Assembly: GCA_030432695.1 (NCBI GenBank)
Contig: JAUILN010000003.1
Location: 434,001 to 498,000, forward strand
Origin: a bacterium
GTDB taxonomy: Bacteria > Planctomycetota > UBA1135 > UBA2386
Direction: 5' to 3'
Length of the DNA: 64,000 nucleotides
The translations under genes were made by a program, and so were the position numbers. Below the pieces are notes generated by a model. That model ran no database searches and was not told where the DNA came from. It was given only the letters and a program-made list of their open reading frames with translations. Positions 34,832 through 43,956 of the stretch are shown one piece after another (positions within the stretch are counted from its first letter, which is position 1; each line of letters begins with the position of its first letter).

Positions 34832-36037
34832 CTACCCGACCTCCGCGTGGCTCGGCGGCGGGACAGCGACCGGACCCGGGCCACGGGGCGGGCGGGACCG
34901 GGTGCGCGCGCTGCGCAGCAGTCCAGCCGCGAGCATGGCGAGGAGGGCGATCGAAAGCGACCCCGAGACGGTCTCGGCAACCGCGCGGGTCGGGATCCAG
35001 TGATCTTCGGCGAGGGCCTCGATCACGCGGCCGTGAGGGGCGCGTCCGGCTGGACCGGACAGGGCCGTCAGCACCAGCGTGGCGGCCAGAGCGACCCCGC
35101 GCGAGGCGCCCAGCGCGGCGACCGCGGCGCCGATCCCGAGACCGACCGCCGCGGCGCAGCTGGCCAGGAATCCAGCCCATGCCGCGGCCAGCAGCGCTTG
35201 CCACGGCGGCGACCAGGGGGCGGGCCGCAGCGCGGTGAGGGCCTCGGTCTCCAGGGCGAGCGCGACTCCGGGACCCGGTTCGCGCCGCAGCGTCAGCCGA
35301 CGCGCTGCGCCCGGAACCGCCGGGGGGGGCAGTTCGACGACTCCCTGGTCACCGGTCAGCGTGAACCGGAGCGGCGGCGCGAGGTCCTGGCCGTCGATCT
35401 GCACGGTGACCCGGCATGCCTCGAGGAGCGCATCGCGTGACCCGACGACGACACGCGGGCGGACCACGAGACGATTCCAGGGCCGGTCGTCTGTGGTCGC
35501 GGGCAACTCGAACTCGAGTGACGGCTGGCCGGAGTGCAGGATCGCCCGATCGCCGGCGGGCAGCGGTCGGACGATCTCGGCCAGGGGGCGGTCGTCGGGT
35601 CGGGAGTCGAGCAGTTCGAAGGCCACGCCGGTGCCGGCGAGCGTCGGCGCGAGGGCCAGCAAGCCGCCGAGGGTCGCGGCGGGCAAGCCATCGAGCGGGC
35701 CGACCCGGAGTCGGAGCAGGGCGCCGCGGCCCGGTTGGTCGCTGCCGAAGCCGGGCCAGGCGTCGACCGTGGCCGCGACGCCGGCGACCAGCGTCAGGGC
35801 GAACGCAAGGTGCAACCACAACGTCGTCGGGTGATAGGCCGCGTCGGTCTCGGCAGTCGTCCACCGCGCGGCGAACACGGCTAGAGACGTGCCGAGGAGC
35901 GCTGCGAGCAGCGTGGGGCGGAGCGCGGTCCGGCCGGTGAGTCGGACGACTCGCAGGGTGCCCCACCACGCGCCGCGACTCCCGGGTCCGGCGTGGCGGG
36001 GGCCCGGCTCCGCGTTCCGATCAGGCCGGGTGGTCAT
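34832..36037 (-). CDS. ABC exporter membrane protein (putative permease)
   Basis: 401 residues. Hydrophobic segments lie at about 40-60, 70-90, 110-130, 272-305, 310-330 and 355-375. A soluble region of some 140 residues separates the two halves (residues 135-270). It shows no match to a named ABC permease family by eye, but it overlaps the ATPase gene by 17 bases, so it is very likely the partner membrane component. Confidence 0.65.
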   Translation of the reverse strand: MTTRPDRNAEPGPRHAGPGSRGAWWGTLRVVRLTGRTALRPTLLAALLGTSLAVFAARWTTAETDAAYHPTTLWLHLAFALTLVAGVAATVDAWPGFGSDQPGRGALLRLRVGPLDGLPAATLGGLLALAPTLAGTGVAFELLDSRPDDRPLAEIVRPLPAGDRAILHSGQPSLEFELPATTDDRPWNRLVVRPRVVVGSRDALLEACRVTVQIDGQDLAPPLRFTLTGDQGVVELPPPAVPGAARRLTLRREPGPGVALALETEALTALRPAPWSPPWQALLAAAWAGFLASCAAAVGLGIGAAVAALGASRGVALAATLVLTALSGPAGRAPHGRVIEALAEDHWIPTRAVAETVSGSLSIALLAMLAAGLLRSARTRSRPPRGPGPVAVPPPSHAEVG

Positions 36038-36923
36038 CGCGCGAGGCGGGCTCGTCGGTCCGAGGCGAGCCGACGAGCTCGCGGAACAACGCGAACAGGT
36101 GGCGACGACCGCGCTGCCAGCCGCGGATCTCGGCTCCGGCGGCGCGGGCAGCAGCCTCGATGGGGGCGCGCCGGTCGGTGGGCAGGCCCGACAGGACCAG
36201 ATGCGTCTCGTCGGTGCCGAGCAGTTCGTCGAGGGTGCCCGCCGTGGCGATTCGGCCGGTGTGCAGCACCACGACTCGATCGCAGACCTGTTCGACCTCC
36301 TGGAGGTGGTGGCTCGCGACCAGCGCGGTGCCGCCGCGCGCGGCGTGCTCGCGGAGCAGGTCGAGCACCAGGGGGGAACCGGTCGGATCGAGGCCCGAGG
36401 TCGGCTCGTCGAGCAGGAGCACGCGCGGCTCCGCGACCAGCGCCGCGGCCAACGCGAAGCGCTTGCGCATCCCGGTGCTCAGCGCGCCCACCGGTCGGCT
36501 CCGTGCCGCCGCGAGGCCGACCCGCGCGAGCCATGCGTCGGCCCGGTCGCGAGCATCGCCGGCCGGCATCCCGGTCAGGCAGGCGAGTTCGCGGAGGACC
36601 CGGCCGACAGCGAGCCGCGGAAAGGGCATCGGTCCGTCGGGCTGGTAGCCGAGCAGGCGCGCGAGCGCCGGGTCGGTGGGCGAGCGATCGAGTACCCGGG
36701 CCTCGCCGGCGCTCGGCAGGAGTTCGCCGGCGAGCACCCGCAGCAAGGTGGTCTTGCCCGAGCCGTTGGGGCCGAGCACGCCGACGATCTCGCCGGCCCG
36801 CGCGTCGAGGTCGATCCCGGCGAGGGCCTCGACCGCGCTACCGCGTGCGCCACCGAGACCGCGACGGAACGCGACCCGCAGGCCGCGTACTTCGAGCAGG
36901 CTTGTCGGTTCCGGTTCCGGCAC
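36021..36923 (-). CDS. ABC transporter ATP-binding protein
   Basis: 300 residues. Walker A GPNGSGKTTLL, Q-loop in LGYQPDG, signature LSTGMRKRFALA, Walker B LLLDEPTSGLD and H-loop VASHHLQEVE are all present. The signature (LSTGM instead of LSGGQ) and the overall form match exporter-type (ABC-2, DrrA/CcmA-like) ATPases. A C-terminal extension of about 75 residues follows. GTG start at 36923. It drives the adjacent permease; the cargo is unknown. Confidence 0.9.
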   Translation of the reverse strand: MPEPEPTSLLEVRGLRVAFRRGLGGARGSAVEALAGIDLDARAGEIVGVLGPNGSGKTTLLRVLAGELLPSAGEARVLDRSPTDPALARLLGYQPDGPMPFPRLAVGRVLRELACLTGMPAGDARDRADAWLARVGLAAARSRPVGALSTGMRKRFALAAALVAEPRVLLLDEPTSGLDPTGSPLVLDLLREHAARGGTALVASHHLQEVEQVCDRVVVLHTGRIATAGTLDELLGTDETHLVLSGLPTDRRAPIEAAARAAGAEIRGWQRGRRHLFALFRELVGSPRTDEPASRDDHPA

Positions 36924-37155
36924 CCCGGCAGTCTATGGATGAGGAGGGGGCAGTCGGCGTGCGAATCCACCGAGACGGCGGCCGGACCGATTCCGCCCGC
37001 TGCGCTTCCAGGTCGGGCGATGGCTCGGTGAGACCCGCGGGTACACTCCTCACGCGGTCGTGGTGACCGGCCTCCGGACCACGACGACCGCCCCCGCCCG
37101 CCCCGTGGCCCCGCATCCCCCCCGACGGGCCTTCGAGGAACCTGGAAGCTCCCGC

Positions 37156-38097
37156 GTGAATCCCTCCCTACATCTCTCCGATGGTCGTGTCGTCGAGGTC
37201 GTCGACGGGCTGGTCGTCGGCCGTGTCGCCTCGTGTGGGCTGGTCCTCGATGACGAGAAGGCCTCGCGCCGCCACGCGCGGCTGATCGTCGAGGCCGGCG
37301 TGGTCGAGGTCGAGGACCTGGGCAGTCGCAACGGCGTGCTGCTCAATGGCAAGAAGGTCGAGCGACGGATGCTTCGCGACGGCGACGTCGTGCAGATCGG
37401 CCGCACCGAACTGACCTACCGCGAGGGTGCGGCCGTGGCGCCGCGTGCTTCCGGTGCCGGGCCTGCCGCGGGCGAGGACCTGCTCGCGGGGGAGGATCTG
37501 CTGGCGGGGGAGGATCTGCTGGCCGGCGAGGCCGCCGTCTCCGCGCCGTCGCCCGCTCCCGCACCGGCTCCTACACGGGGTCGCCCGAGGTCCGAGCCCG
37601 CCCCGGGCGAGGACCTGTTCGGCGACGACGCGTCGGAGTCGTCTTCGAGCCCGCCTTCGCCGGCGCGGTCGAAGCCGGTCACCGATGGGCCCCGGACCGG
37701 CGAGTTCCGCAAGCCGGACGTCTCGGTTCGTCCGCCCACTCCCGCCGCCCCTCCGGCGGACGAGATCGACGTGATCGAGTTCGTCGACGAGGTCGTCGAG
37801 GTCCGCAAGCCGAAGGCGAAACCCGCGCCCGCGGCGGAGCCCGCGTTCGAGGACGATCTGGTCTCGACCCGCAGCGCCGCGCCGACCGCCGCCGCCGCCG
37901 CTGGCCGCACCGCCGCTGCGCGCGAGGCCGATGCGCGCAGCGCCGGTGTGCTGCAGTTCAGCAAGCGTGACGACCGCGGAGGTCTGCTCGGCGACGACCT
38001 CGACCAGGTCGCCGGAGTCGGCAAGTGGCTGCGCGTGTTGATCGCGCTCGCGGTCGCCGGCGGCCTGGGCTACCTGGCGTTCCAGTTGGCGTCGTGA
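37156..38097 (+). CDS. FHA domain protein with a C-terminal membrane anchor
   Basis: 313 residues from GTG 37156. N-terminal FHA domain (about residues 5-85): VVGRVASCGLVLDDEKASRRHARLI and LGSRNGVLLNGKKVE. Then a low-complexity Ala/Pro/Glu region with three tandem EDLLAG units and several DEID-type acidic patches, and a single C-terminal TM segment (WLRVLIALAVAGGLGYLAFQL). Such tail anchoring would present the FHA domain at the membrane in the cytoplasm. An alternative GTG at 37060, next to a TACACT box, adds 32 residues without homology. Confidence 0.8.
   Translation: MNPSLHLSDGRVVEVVDGLVVGRVASCGLVLDDEKASRRHARLIVEAGVVEVEDLGSRNGVLLNGKKVERRMLRDGDVVQIGRTELTYREGAAVAPRASGAGPAAGEDLLAGEDLLAGEDLLAGEAAVSAPSPAPAPAPTRGRPRSEPAPGEDLFGDDASESSSSPPSPARSKPVTDGPRTGEFRKPDVSVRPPTPAAPPADEIDVIEFVDEVVEVRKPKAKPAPAAEPAFEDDLVSTRSAAPTAAAAAGRTAAAREADARSAGVLQFSKRDDRGGLLGDDLDQVAGVGKWLRVLIALAVAGGLGYLAFQLAS
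37474..37527 (+). repeat. Three tandem 18-base repeats inside the FHA gene
   Basis: The unit GAGGAyCTGCTsGCsGGs is repeated three times and encodes EDLLAG three times. A related GEDLFGDD occurs about 35 codons later. Confidence 0.8.
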
Positions 38098-38159
38098 GCC
38101 GGCGTCCCGGTCGCGGAGAGCAGCGACCGCGGGCCCGCCGCGAGAATTCTCGTGGAGTG

Positions 38160-38628
38160 CGTTCGGTCGCCTCGCCGGCGAGTGCTGTTGCGGTTGACGG
38201 GTGAGCGCGTCGCACAACGCATGTGCGGAGCTCGCCCGGAGAACCGGGCCGTAGCGGCCCCGCGCAAGGCTCTCGACGATGAATACGAACCTCTCGCAGG
38301 TCTCGGGGTCCACTCTCCCGTCCTGGATTGCACGGATCCTGACCGCGATTGGTCAGCGAGTCGCGGATCATCCGGAGCAGGAGGCGCTCGAGCGTCGCGC
38401 TGTCCGAGACGCGTATCCGCGGCAGAGAGCGGAACCGGAGCAAAGCGACCTCCTGCGCACCGTCGAGCGTTTCCTCCGCTCTCCGCAGTGCGGGACCACG
38501 GCGCTCTTGCACCTCTGCTCGATGCGCGGTTGCAGCCGTTCGAGAAGTGCGGCGAGGGCATCCACGTCGCCTGCTTGGATGCGGGCCAGCAGGTGGGTGG
38601 TGCCAAGGGGATTGGGCGTCGGTTGCAT
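38160..38628 (-). pseudogene. Frameshifted ECF-type sigma gene after the kinase
   Basis: The ATG at 38628 follows the kinase stop by 9 bases. It opens TTHLLARIQAGDVDALAALLE, the usual N-terminus of ECF sigma factors in this group. After about residue 40 (near 38510) this frame loses all sense, but a second frame reads EEVALL-like AQEVALLRFRSLPRI and then ATLERLLLRMIRDSLTN, which fits sigma region 2. A third stretch (about 38310-38160) returns to the first frame with a region of no clear homology. Two frame changes make this a pseudogene, unless the sequence has errors. Confidence 0.65.
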
Positions 38629-38637
38629 GGCGCGGGG

Positions 38638-41600
38638 TCAGTCCTTCAAGGCCTTGCGCAGAGCCTCGGCGTTGGGGTCTCCGTCGGACAATCCGGCGCG
38701 CAGGTCGCGCAGTAGCCGTTCGGCGACCGCGCGACGATCGAGGCGATCGGCAGCCAGGAGCAGGAGCTCCGCTGCCCGCTCGACGGCACCGCGCGGCACC
38801 TTCCCGATCCCGACCAGGGTGCGTACTGCCGCGGTTGCTGCGTCGTACTGCGCTTCGAAGTCCTCGAGCTGCATCGCGGCCTCCGCCGCGTGCACCTGGT
38901 TCAGGGCGGCGTAGCCGTCGCGGCCACGCTCTCGGTGCAGCGCTGCCGCCCTGTCGAATTCCCTTGCCGCTTCGGCAGGACGCGACGCTGCGAGCAGCAT
39001 CGCGGCGAGACGCTCCCGGGCCATCAAGGCTCCTTCCGCATAGGCCGGAGGGAGGTCCCGCCAGTCGGCGATGGCCCGACGCTGCGCGTCGAGGGCCTCG
39101 TCCGCCCGATCGGCGGCTTCGAGCCAGCGCGCCAGTAGCTCGCGACACTGTGCGATCTGCATCGTCGTCGGCAGTCCCGAGTCGTCGAATCGCTGCAGGT
39201 GCCCGCTCAGTTCCTCGGTCGCATCCGGAAGATCGGCGGGCGAGTCGAGCCGCTGCCAGCCGAGCAGTCGCAGTGTGGTGGCTTCCGGTCCGACATCCTC
39301 GGCCGGGATCCGCGGCCCGATCTCGCCGAGCAACTCGTCGAGGCGGGGACCCGCCCCGGCCTCCTGGAGGGCCATGGCCAATTGGGTCGCGGTGTTCAGC
39401 AGAACCTGGACTCGGAGGCCGTCGAGTTCCGAGTGGATGGCCCATGCGCGCTCCAGCAGCTCCAGGGCGCCGTTGGTGTCGCCTCCGAAGCGCCTGGCGA
39501 TCCCGAGTCGCGCGAGATCGTTCGCGACATCGTCGGAGTGCTCTCCGTGCAGACGCTGGTCCCTGTCGAGGACCGCGGTGAGGAGTTCGGTCGCAGGCTC
39601 GATGCGGCCCTGGGCGACGCGAACCTCGGCGAGGTAGCGGCGGGCATCGGTCGCGAACTGGTCGTCGTCGCCGAACCGCTCGGAGGCATCGACCATCACC
39701 GACTCGAGTTCCTCGGCCGCGGCATCGCTGTCGCCCGCTGCGTGCAGTGCGCGCGCGTGGACGATCCGGATCGCCAGCGACTCGAGCGGATCCTCGATCG
39801 GTCGCGCGAGCCAGGGTTCGAGTGCCACCAGCGCCTCGGAAGTTCGGTGCAGGTCCAGCAGCAGATGGGCGCGGGTCCGTTCGAACTCGATCCGCAGGTC
39901 ATCGTCGATCGGGAGTGCGGTCCGCACGCGGTCGAGGAGCGCGTCCGACCGGTCGAGTGCAGTTTCCAGGCCGTCTCGGGTGGCGAGCATCTTCAGGCCC
40001 CGAACCTGCATCGTCAGGCCTTCCTCGGTCTCGCCGAGTCCGGCGCGGGCGAACAGCTCGGTGGTTCGAGCCGCCACACGCGACGCGGCGTCGTAGTCGC
40101 GCAGGTCGTACAGTGCCTCGGACAGGAACAGTCCGAGCCGGGCGCGCACCTCGGGAAGGTCGATCGTTCCGTCGTCGAGCACTTCCTGGCCCGCGACCAG
40201 CAGTTCGTTGATCGAGGGCGGCCGGCCACCGTGCAGCTGCGGGGCCGCCTGCTGGAACATCCCCTGCATCAACTCGATCACTCGCGCCCGGGTGGTCGAC
40301 TCGGCCTCCGCCCGGCGCCGTGCCGCGTCCAATTCGACGTTGCTCGCCGCCAGCGCCGCGACGGTCCGGTCCAGTTCGGCATTGCGCTCGTCCAGGGTCT
40401 GGTTCGCCGCGGCGAGTTCGCGGTTCGCACGGGCCTGCACCCGGTTGATGCCGACCAGACCGCCGACCAGCGCCAGTCCGGCGATCAGGATGGCCGCCGC
40501 CAACCGCCGGTTGCGCTGTACCCACTTGCGCAGCTCCGCCCAGGGCCCGCGCTCGTACGCTGCAACGACCCGGCCTTCGAGCCAGGCCTGCAGGTCGGCG
40601 GCCAACGCCTCGACGTCCGGGTAGCGGTCGCCGGGCGCCCGCTCCATCGCGCGTCGGCAGATCGCCAGCAGCTCCGGGGGACCGGCCTCCTCATGGATCG
40701 GCGAAGGTCCTTGCGACGCGACCAGACGGTGTACGGCCAGCGGCGTGCGCGCCTCCGGCAGGTCCAGATACGGCGCCCGACCCGAGAGCAGCTCGTAGAG
40801 CATCGCGCCGAGCGAGTAGACGTCGGCCGCCGGACCGACCGATTCGCCACGGGCCTGTTCGGGCGCCATGTAGGCCGGGGTTCCGAGCACGTCGCCGGTG
40901 AGCGTCAGGCCGCGAAGCGGGTCGGCGGCCCCGCCGGTGGTCTTCGCAGCGTCGGGCGCGACACCGCGGTCGGATCCCGGGGAACGCAGTTCCCGGGCGA
41001 TCCCCCAGTCCATCACGTAGACCTCGCCGTAGTCTCCGACCATGACGTTGGCCGGCTTCAGGTCGCGGTGCACCACCCCGCGCGAGTGCGCGAAGGCCAT
41101 GGTCTCGCAGACCCGCTGCAGAATGCCGATGAGTCGCGTCAGGCTCCAGCCACCGCCGTTGGTCCGGTACTCGCGCAGGACCACCCCGAGGTCTCGACCC
41201 TGCACGAGCTTCATCGTGAAGTACGGATGGCCGCCGTTGTCGAGGCCGACGTCGTGCACGGGCACGATCCCCGGGTGTTCGAGGCCACCGGTCAGGCGCG
41301 CTTCGTGGAGGAACCGGGCGAGTCGGTCCGCATCGACCGACTGTGCAGGTGTGCCGGCCGACGTCGGGCGGCCGATGACCTTCATCGCGACCAGTCGGCG
41401 CAGCGGCCGATCGCGGGCTTCGAGCACGGTTCCCATCCCGCCATGCCCGATCTCGCGTGCCGGTTCGTAGCGGGTCCACGTGCCGTGACTCCCGGCCAGG
41501 TTCCGGAGATCGGCGAGCGATTCGACGGTGGCCACGGGTCGACGGCCAGGCAGCGGGTTCTCGAGTCCGGCAGCCACCCATTCGCAGGTGGCGAGCACCT

Positions 41601-41724
41601 CGAGGATCTCCGGTCTGAGTTCAGGATGCCGTTCGCAGAGCGCCTCGGGCGTGAGGGTCTCGCCGGCTTCCAGTCCCTCGAGGTGGCCGAGCACCAGCGC
41701 CTCCGCCTTCTCCATGCGGTCCAT
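38638..41724 (-). CDS. Ser/Thr protein kinase with TM segment and helical tail
   Basis: 1028 residues. Kinase domain at about residues 85-380: G-loop GHGGMGTVLEA, VAMKV with Lys115, HRDLKPANVM (His219-Asp221), DWG at 239 in place of DFG, and APEQ near 288. One TM segment (about 410-430, RRLAAAILIAGLALVGGLVGIN). The rest, about 600 residues, is helical and TPR-like (RADEALDAQRRAIADW and similar), probably outside the membrane or binding partners. The gene lies 31 bases after the third glycosyltransferase and may control or be controlled with glycan synthesis. ATG 41724 chosen; an ATG three codons on is possible. Confidence 0.85.
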   Translation of the reverse strand: MDRMEKAEALVLGHLEGLEAGETLTPEALCERHPELRPEILEVLATCEWVAAGLENPLPGRRPVATVESLADLRNLAGSHGTWTRYEPAREIGHGGMGTVLEARDRPLRRLVAMKVIGRPTSAGTPAQSVDADRLARFLHEARLTGGLEHPGIVPVHDVGLDNGGHPYFTMKLVQGRDLGVVLREYRTNGGGWSLTRLIGILQRVCETMAFAHSRGVVHRDLKPANVMVGDYGEVYVMDWGIARELRSPGSDRGVAPDAAKTTGGAADPLRGLTLTGDVLGTPAYMAPEQARGESVGPAADVYSLGAMLYELLSGRAPYLDLPEARTPLAVHRLVASQGPSPIHEEAGPPELLAICRRAMERAPGDRYPDVEALAADLQAWLEGRVVAAYERGPWAELRKWVQRNRRLAAAILIAGLALVGGLVGINRVQARANRELAAANQTLDERNAELDRTVAALAASNVELDAARRRAEAESTTRARVIELMQGMFQQAAPQLHGGRPPSINELLVAGQEVLDDGTIDLPEVRARLGLFLSEALYDLRDYDAASRVAARTTELFARAGLGETEEGLTMQVRGLKMLATRDGLETALDRSDALLDRVRTALPIDDDLRIEFERTRAHLLLDLHRTSEALVALEPWLARPIEDPLESLAIRIVHARALHAAGDSDAAAEELESVMVDASERFGDDDQFATDARRYLAEVRVAQGRIEPATELLTAVLDRDQRLHGEHSDDVANDLARLGIARRFGGDTNGALELLERAWAIHSELDGLRVQVLLNTATQLAMALQEAGAGPRLDELLGEIGPRIPAEDVGPEATTLRLLGWQRLDSPADLPDATEELSGHLQRFDDSGLPTTMQIAQCRELLARWLEAADRADEALDAQRRAIADWRDLPPAYAEGALMARERLAAMLLAASRPAEAAREFDRAAALHRERGRDGYAALNQVHAAEAAMQLEDFEAQYDAATAAVRTLVGIGKVPRGAVERAAELLLLAADRLDRRAVAERLLRDLRAGLSDGDPNAEALRKALKD

Positions 41725-41755
41725 CCCGGCATCATGCCGGCCGGACCCGGGTCGG

Positions 41756-42880
41756 TCATCCCATCGCCGCCCGCCACAGTGCCAGCTGCAGCTCGGCGGT
41801 GCGTTGCCACGTGAAGGCGCGGGCGCGGTCGCGGCGCACGCGGCGGCGCAGCAGCTCGTCGTCCGGATCCGGGTCGGCGGCGTGCAGCTCGAACGCGTTG
41901 GCCCATGCGCCGGCATCGTCGGCCGGGAGCACGCGGCCGGCGTCGCCCAGCACTTCGGGCAACGCCCCGCTCTCGGCGACGCAGACCGGGGCGCCGGCGG
42001 CGAGTGCCTCGAGCACCGGTTGGCCGAAGCCCTCGTAGCGGGACGGGATCATCACGCCCCGCGTCGCGCTGTAGAGCTCGCGGAGCGTCGCGTCGTCGAC
42101 GACTCCGGGCATTCGCAGGTGGGAGGTCAGGTCGAGGAAGGCGGCGCGCTCGGCGAGTTCTTCGCGCGTGCCGGCGTCGCGGCCGACCAGCACCAGCGTC
42201 GGGGTCTCCTCGGGAGGGCGTCGCCGCCAGCCACCGTCGTCGAGGAACTGAGCGAACGCGGACAGCAGCATCACCAGGTTCTTGCGAGCCTCGAGGTGAC
42301 CGACGTGCAGGAAGAACGGGCGGGCCGACTCGGGATGGCGGTGCGGTTCGAAGAACTCGCCACCGACTCCGCCCGGAACGATCTCGAGTGGTGGAGTGAA
42401 TCCGCCGAGGCTGGTGCGCAGTTCGTCGGCGGTGAAGCGGCTCGGAACCGCGACCGAGGCGACGCGGCGCAGAGAGCTGCGCAGGACGTGGCGGACGACG
42501 AAGGCGGGGCGCCGCCGGATCCCGTCGTGCAGATCACGGAGGTCGTGCAGCGTCAGCGTCACCGGGCAGGGCATCCGCGGCGGCACCGGCAGCATGCCGA
42601 GTTCGACCACGTCGGCGGCCAGCTCCGCGGCGATCTTCGGCAGAACGCGTCGCTCGGCCAGAGCACGGCGCCAGCTGGGGTGGCTCGGCAGATCGACCTC
42701 GCGCCATTGGATGCCGGGCGGCGGGTCCTCGGGCAACCCGTCGGGACGGTGCAGGACGGTGACGGACTCGCCGGTGTCGAGCAGCGGTTCGAGGGCGCGC
42801 AAGATCTCGAGCTGGCGGCGGTTGGCGCCGGATGGTCCGTCGCCGAGCAGGTGACCGGCGACCACGATGCGCTGGGTCAT
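41756..42880 (-). CDS. GT4-type glycosyltransferase (third of three)
   Basis: 374 residues, GT-B fold. C-terminal donor site is typical: HVGHLEARKNLVMLL, PGVVDDATLRELYSATRGV, IPSRYEGFGQPVLEALAAGAPV. The first two Gly-rich residues (GHLLGDGPSGANR) belong to the acceptor half. GGAGG 8 bases before ATG 42880. It overlaps the upstream gene by 4 bases. Sugar and acceptor unknown; probably cytoplasmic face of the inner membrane. Confidence 0.85.
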   Translation of the reverse strand: MTQRIVVAGHLLGDGPSGANRRQLEILRALEPLLDTGESVTVLHRPDGLPEDPPPGIQWREVDLPSHPSWRRALAERRVLPKIAAELAADVVELGMLPVPPRMPCPVTLTLHDLRDLHDGIRRRPAFVVRHVLRSSLRRVASVAVPSRFTADELRTSLGGFTPPLEIVPGGVGGEFFEPHRHPESARPFFLHVGHLEARKNLVMLLSAFAQFLDDGGWRRRPPEETPTLVLVGRDAGTREELAERAAFLDLTSHLRMPGVVDDATLRELYSATRGVMIPSRYEGFGQPVLEALAAGAPVCVAESGALPEVLGDAGRVLPADDAGAWANAFELHAADPDPDDELLRRRVRRDRARAFTWQRTAELQLALWRAAMG

Positions 42881-43956
42881 CGGCGGACCTCCTCGCGGGG
42901 TCCCGGACGGAGCAGCGAGGCATGGACGGTCTGCCAACGCGCTGCGGTCGCCGCGGGCAGGAACCGCTGCGCGCGCGCCCGACCGCGCCGGGCCAGCTGA
43001 TCGCGGAGCGTTCGATCGTCGTGGATGCGGATCATCGCGCGGGCCCAGCTCTCCTCGTCGTTCTCGGCGACGATCCACGCCGCGTCGCCCGCGACTTCGG
43101 GCAGGCTCGAGCGGTTCGAGCATACGACCGGCAGGCCGTGACCGAATGCTTCGACCATCGGCAAACCGAAGCCCTCGTGCAGGCTCGGCACCAGCAGGGC
43201 GCGCGCGGTGCGCAGGGCGAGGTGCTTGGTCGCCTCGTCGACCCATTCCAGGCCGGGACCGAGGATGCGCAAGCCGGGGAGGTCGGCGCACAGTCGTCGG
43301 GCGCAGGCGTGGGCACGGCGGAGCAGCGGGAGGTTCTTGCGGGGGCGGGCGTCCCCGAAGGCGAGGAACGGTCCGGTGAGGTCGCTCCGATCCGCGGCGG
43401 TGTGGGGCAGCGGAACGCCGTGCGGCACGATCTCGATGCGCGCGTGCAGGCCGCCGCCGACTGCGCGCAGCACGGCGTCGGCGGTGGCGCGCGAGGGGAC
43501 CAGCAGCACGTCGGCGCGGCGCGCGGCGAGGCGTAGGGCGAGGCGGGCGCGTGGACCCTGTGTCGCGGGTTCGCGGAATCGAGGCATCGCCTGCCAGGGC
43601 ACGTCGTGCACGGTCGCGACCATCGGGCACGGCGCGCGCCAGGGCAGCGCCGCCACCGGGCTGTGCAGCAGCGCGGCATCGAGCGCCTGCAGCACCCGAC
43701 CGAGGCCGGACAGTCGTGCGAAGCCGCCGCGGAGAGCTGGGGTGTTGCGGGTCTCGAGCTTCTCGAACGCGTCGTCGTCGAGGCCGTACTCCGCTGGCTC
43801 CGGTCGCGGCTGACCTTCGCGCAGCAGCAGCACCGAGTCGGTGTTGCCGGTGAGCCGTAGCCAGGCCTCGAGCGCGACGACGAACGCCCGCGCGACGCCG
43901 GTGGGCGGACCGTCGCCGAGCACCGCGCCGTCGAAAACGATCCGCGGCGAGTTCAC
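42877..43956 (-). CDS. GT4-type glycosyltransferase (second of three)
   Basis: 359 residues. N-terminal half begins FDGAVLGDGPPTGVARAF; donor half has FGDARPRKNLPLLRRAH and PSLHEGFGLPMVEAFGHGLPV. It is a weak paralogue of the third enzyme. GTG start (43956) overlaps the stop of the preceding gene, and its own stop overlaps the next start, so the three genes are read in a chain. Confidence 0.83.
   Translation of the reverse strand: MNSPRIVFDGAVLGDGPPTGVARAFVVALEAWLRLTGNTDSVLLLREGQPRPEPAEYGLDDDAFEKLETRNTPALRGGFARLSGLGRVLQALDAALLHSPVAALPWRAPCPMVATVHDVPWQAMPRFREPATQGPRARLALRLAARRADVLLVPSRATADAVLRAVGGGLHARIEIVPHGVPLPHTAADRSDLTGPFLAFGDARPRKNLPLLRRAHACARRLCADLPGLRILGPGLEWVDEATKHLALRTARALLVPSLHEGFGLPMVEAFGHGLPVVCSNRSSLPEVAGDAAWIVAENDEESWARAMIRIHDDRTLRDQLARRGRARAQRFLPAATAARWQTVHASLLRPGPREEVRR

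Noticed and set aside
39199..41814. 871-codon plus-strand open frame antisense to the kinase
   Set aside because: The kinase motifs on the other strand are unambiguous; this frame has no recognisable domain.
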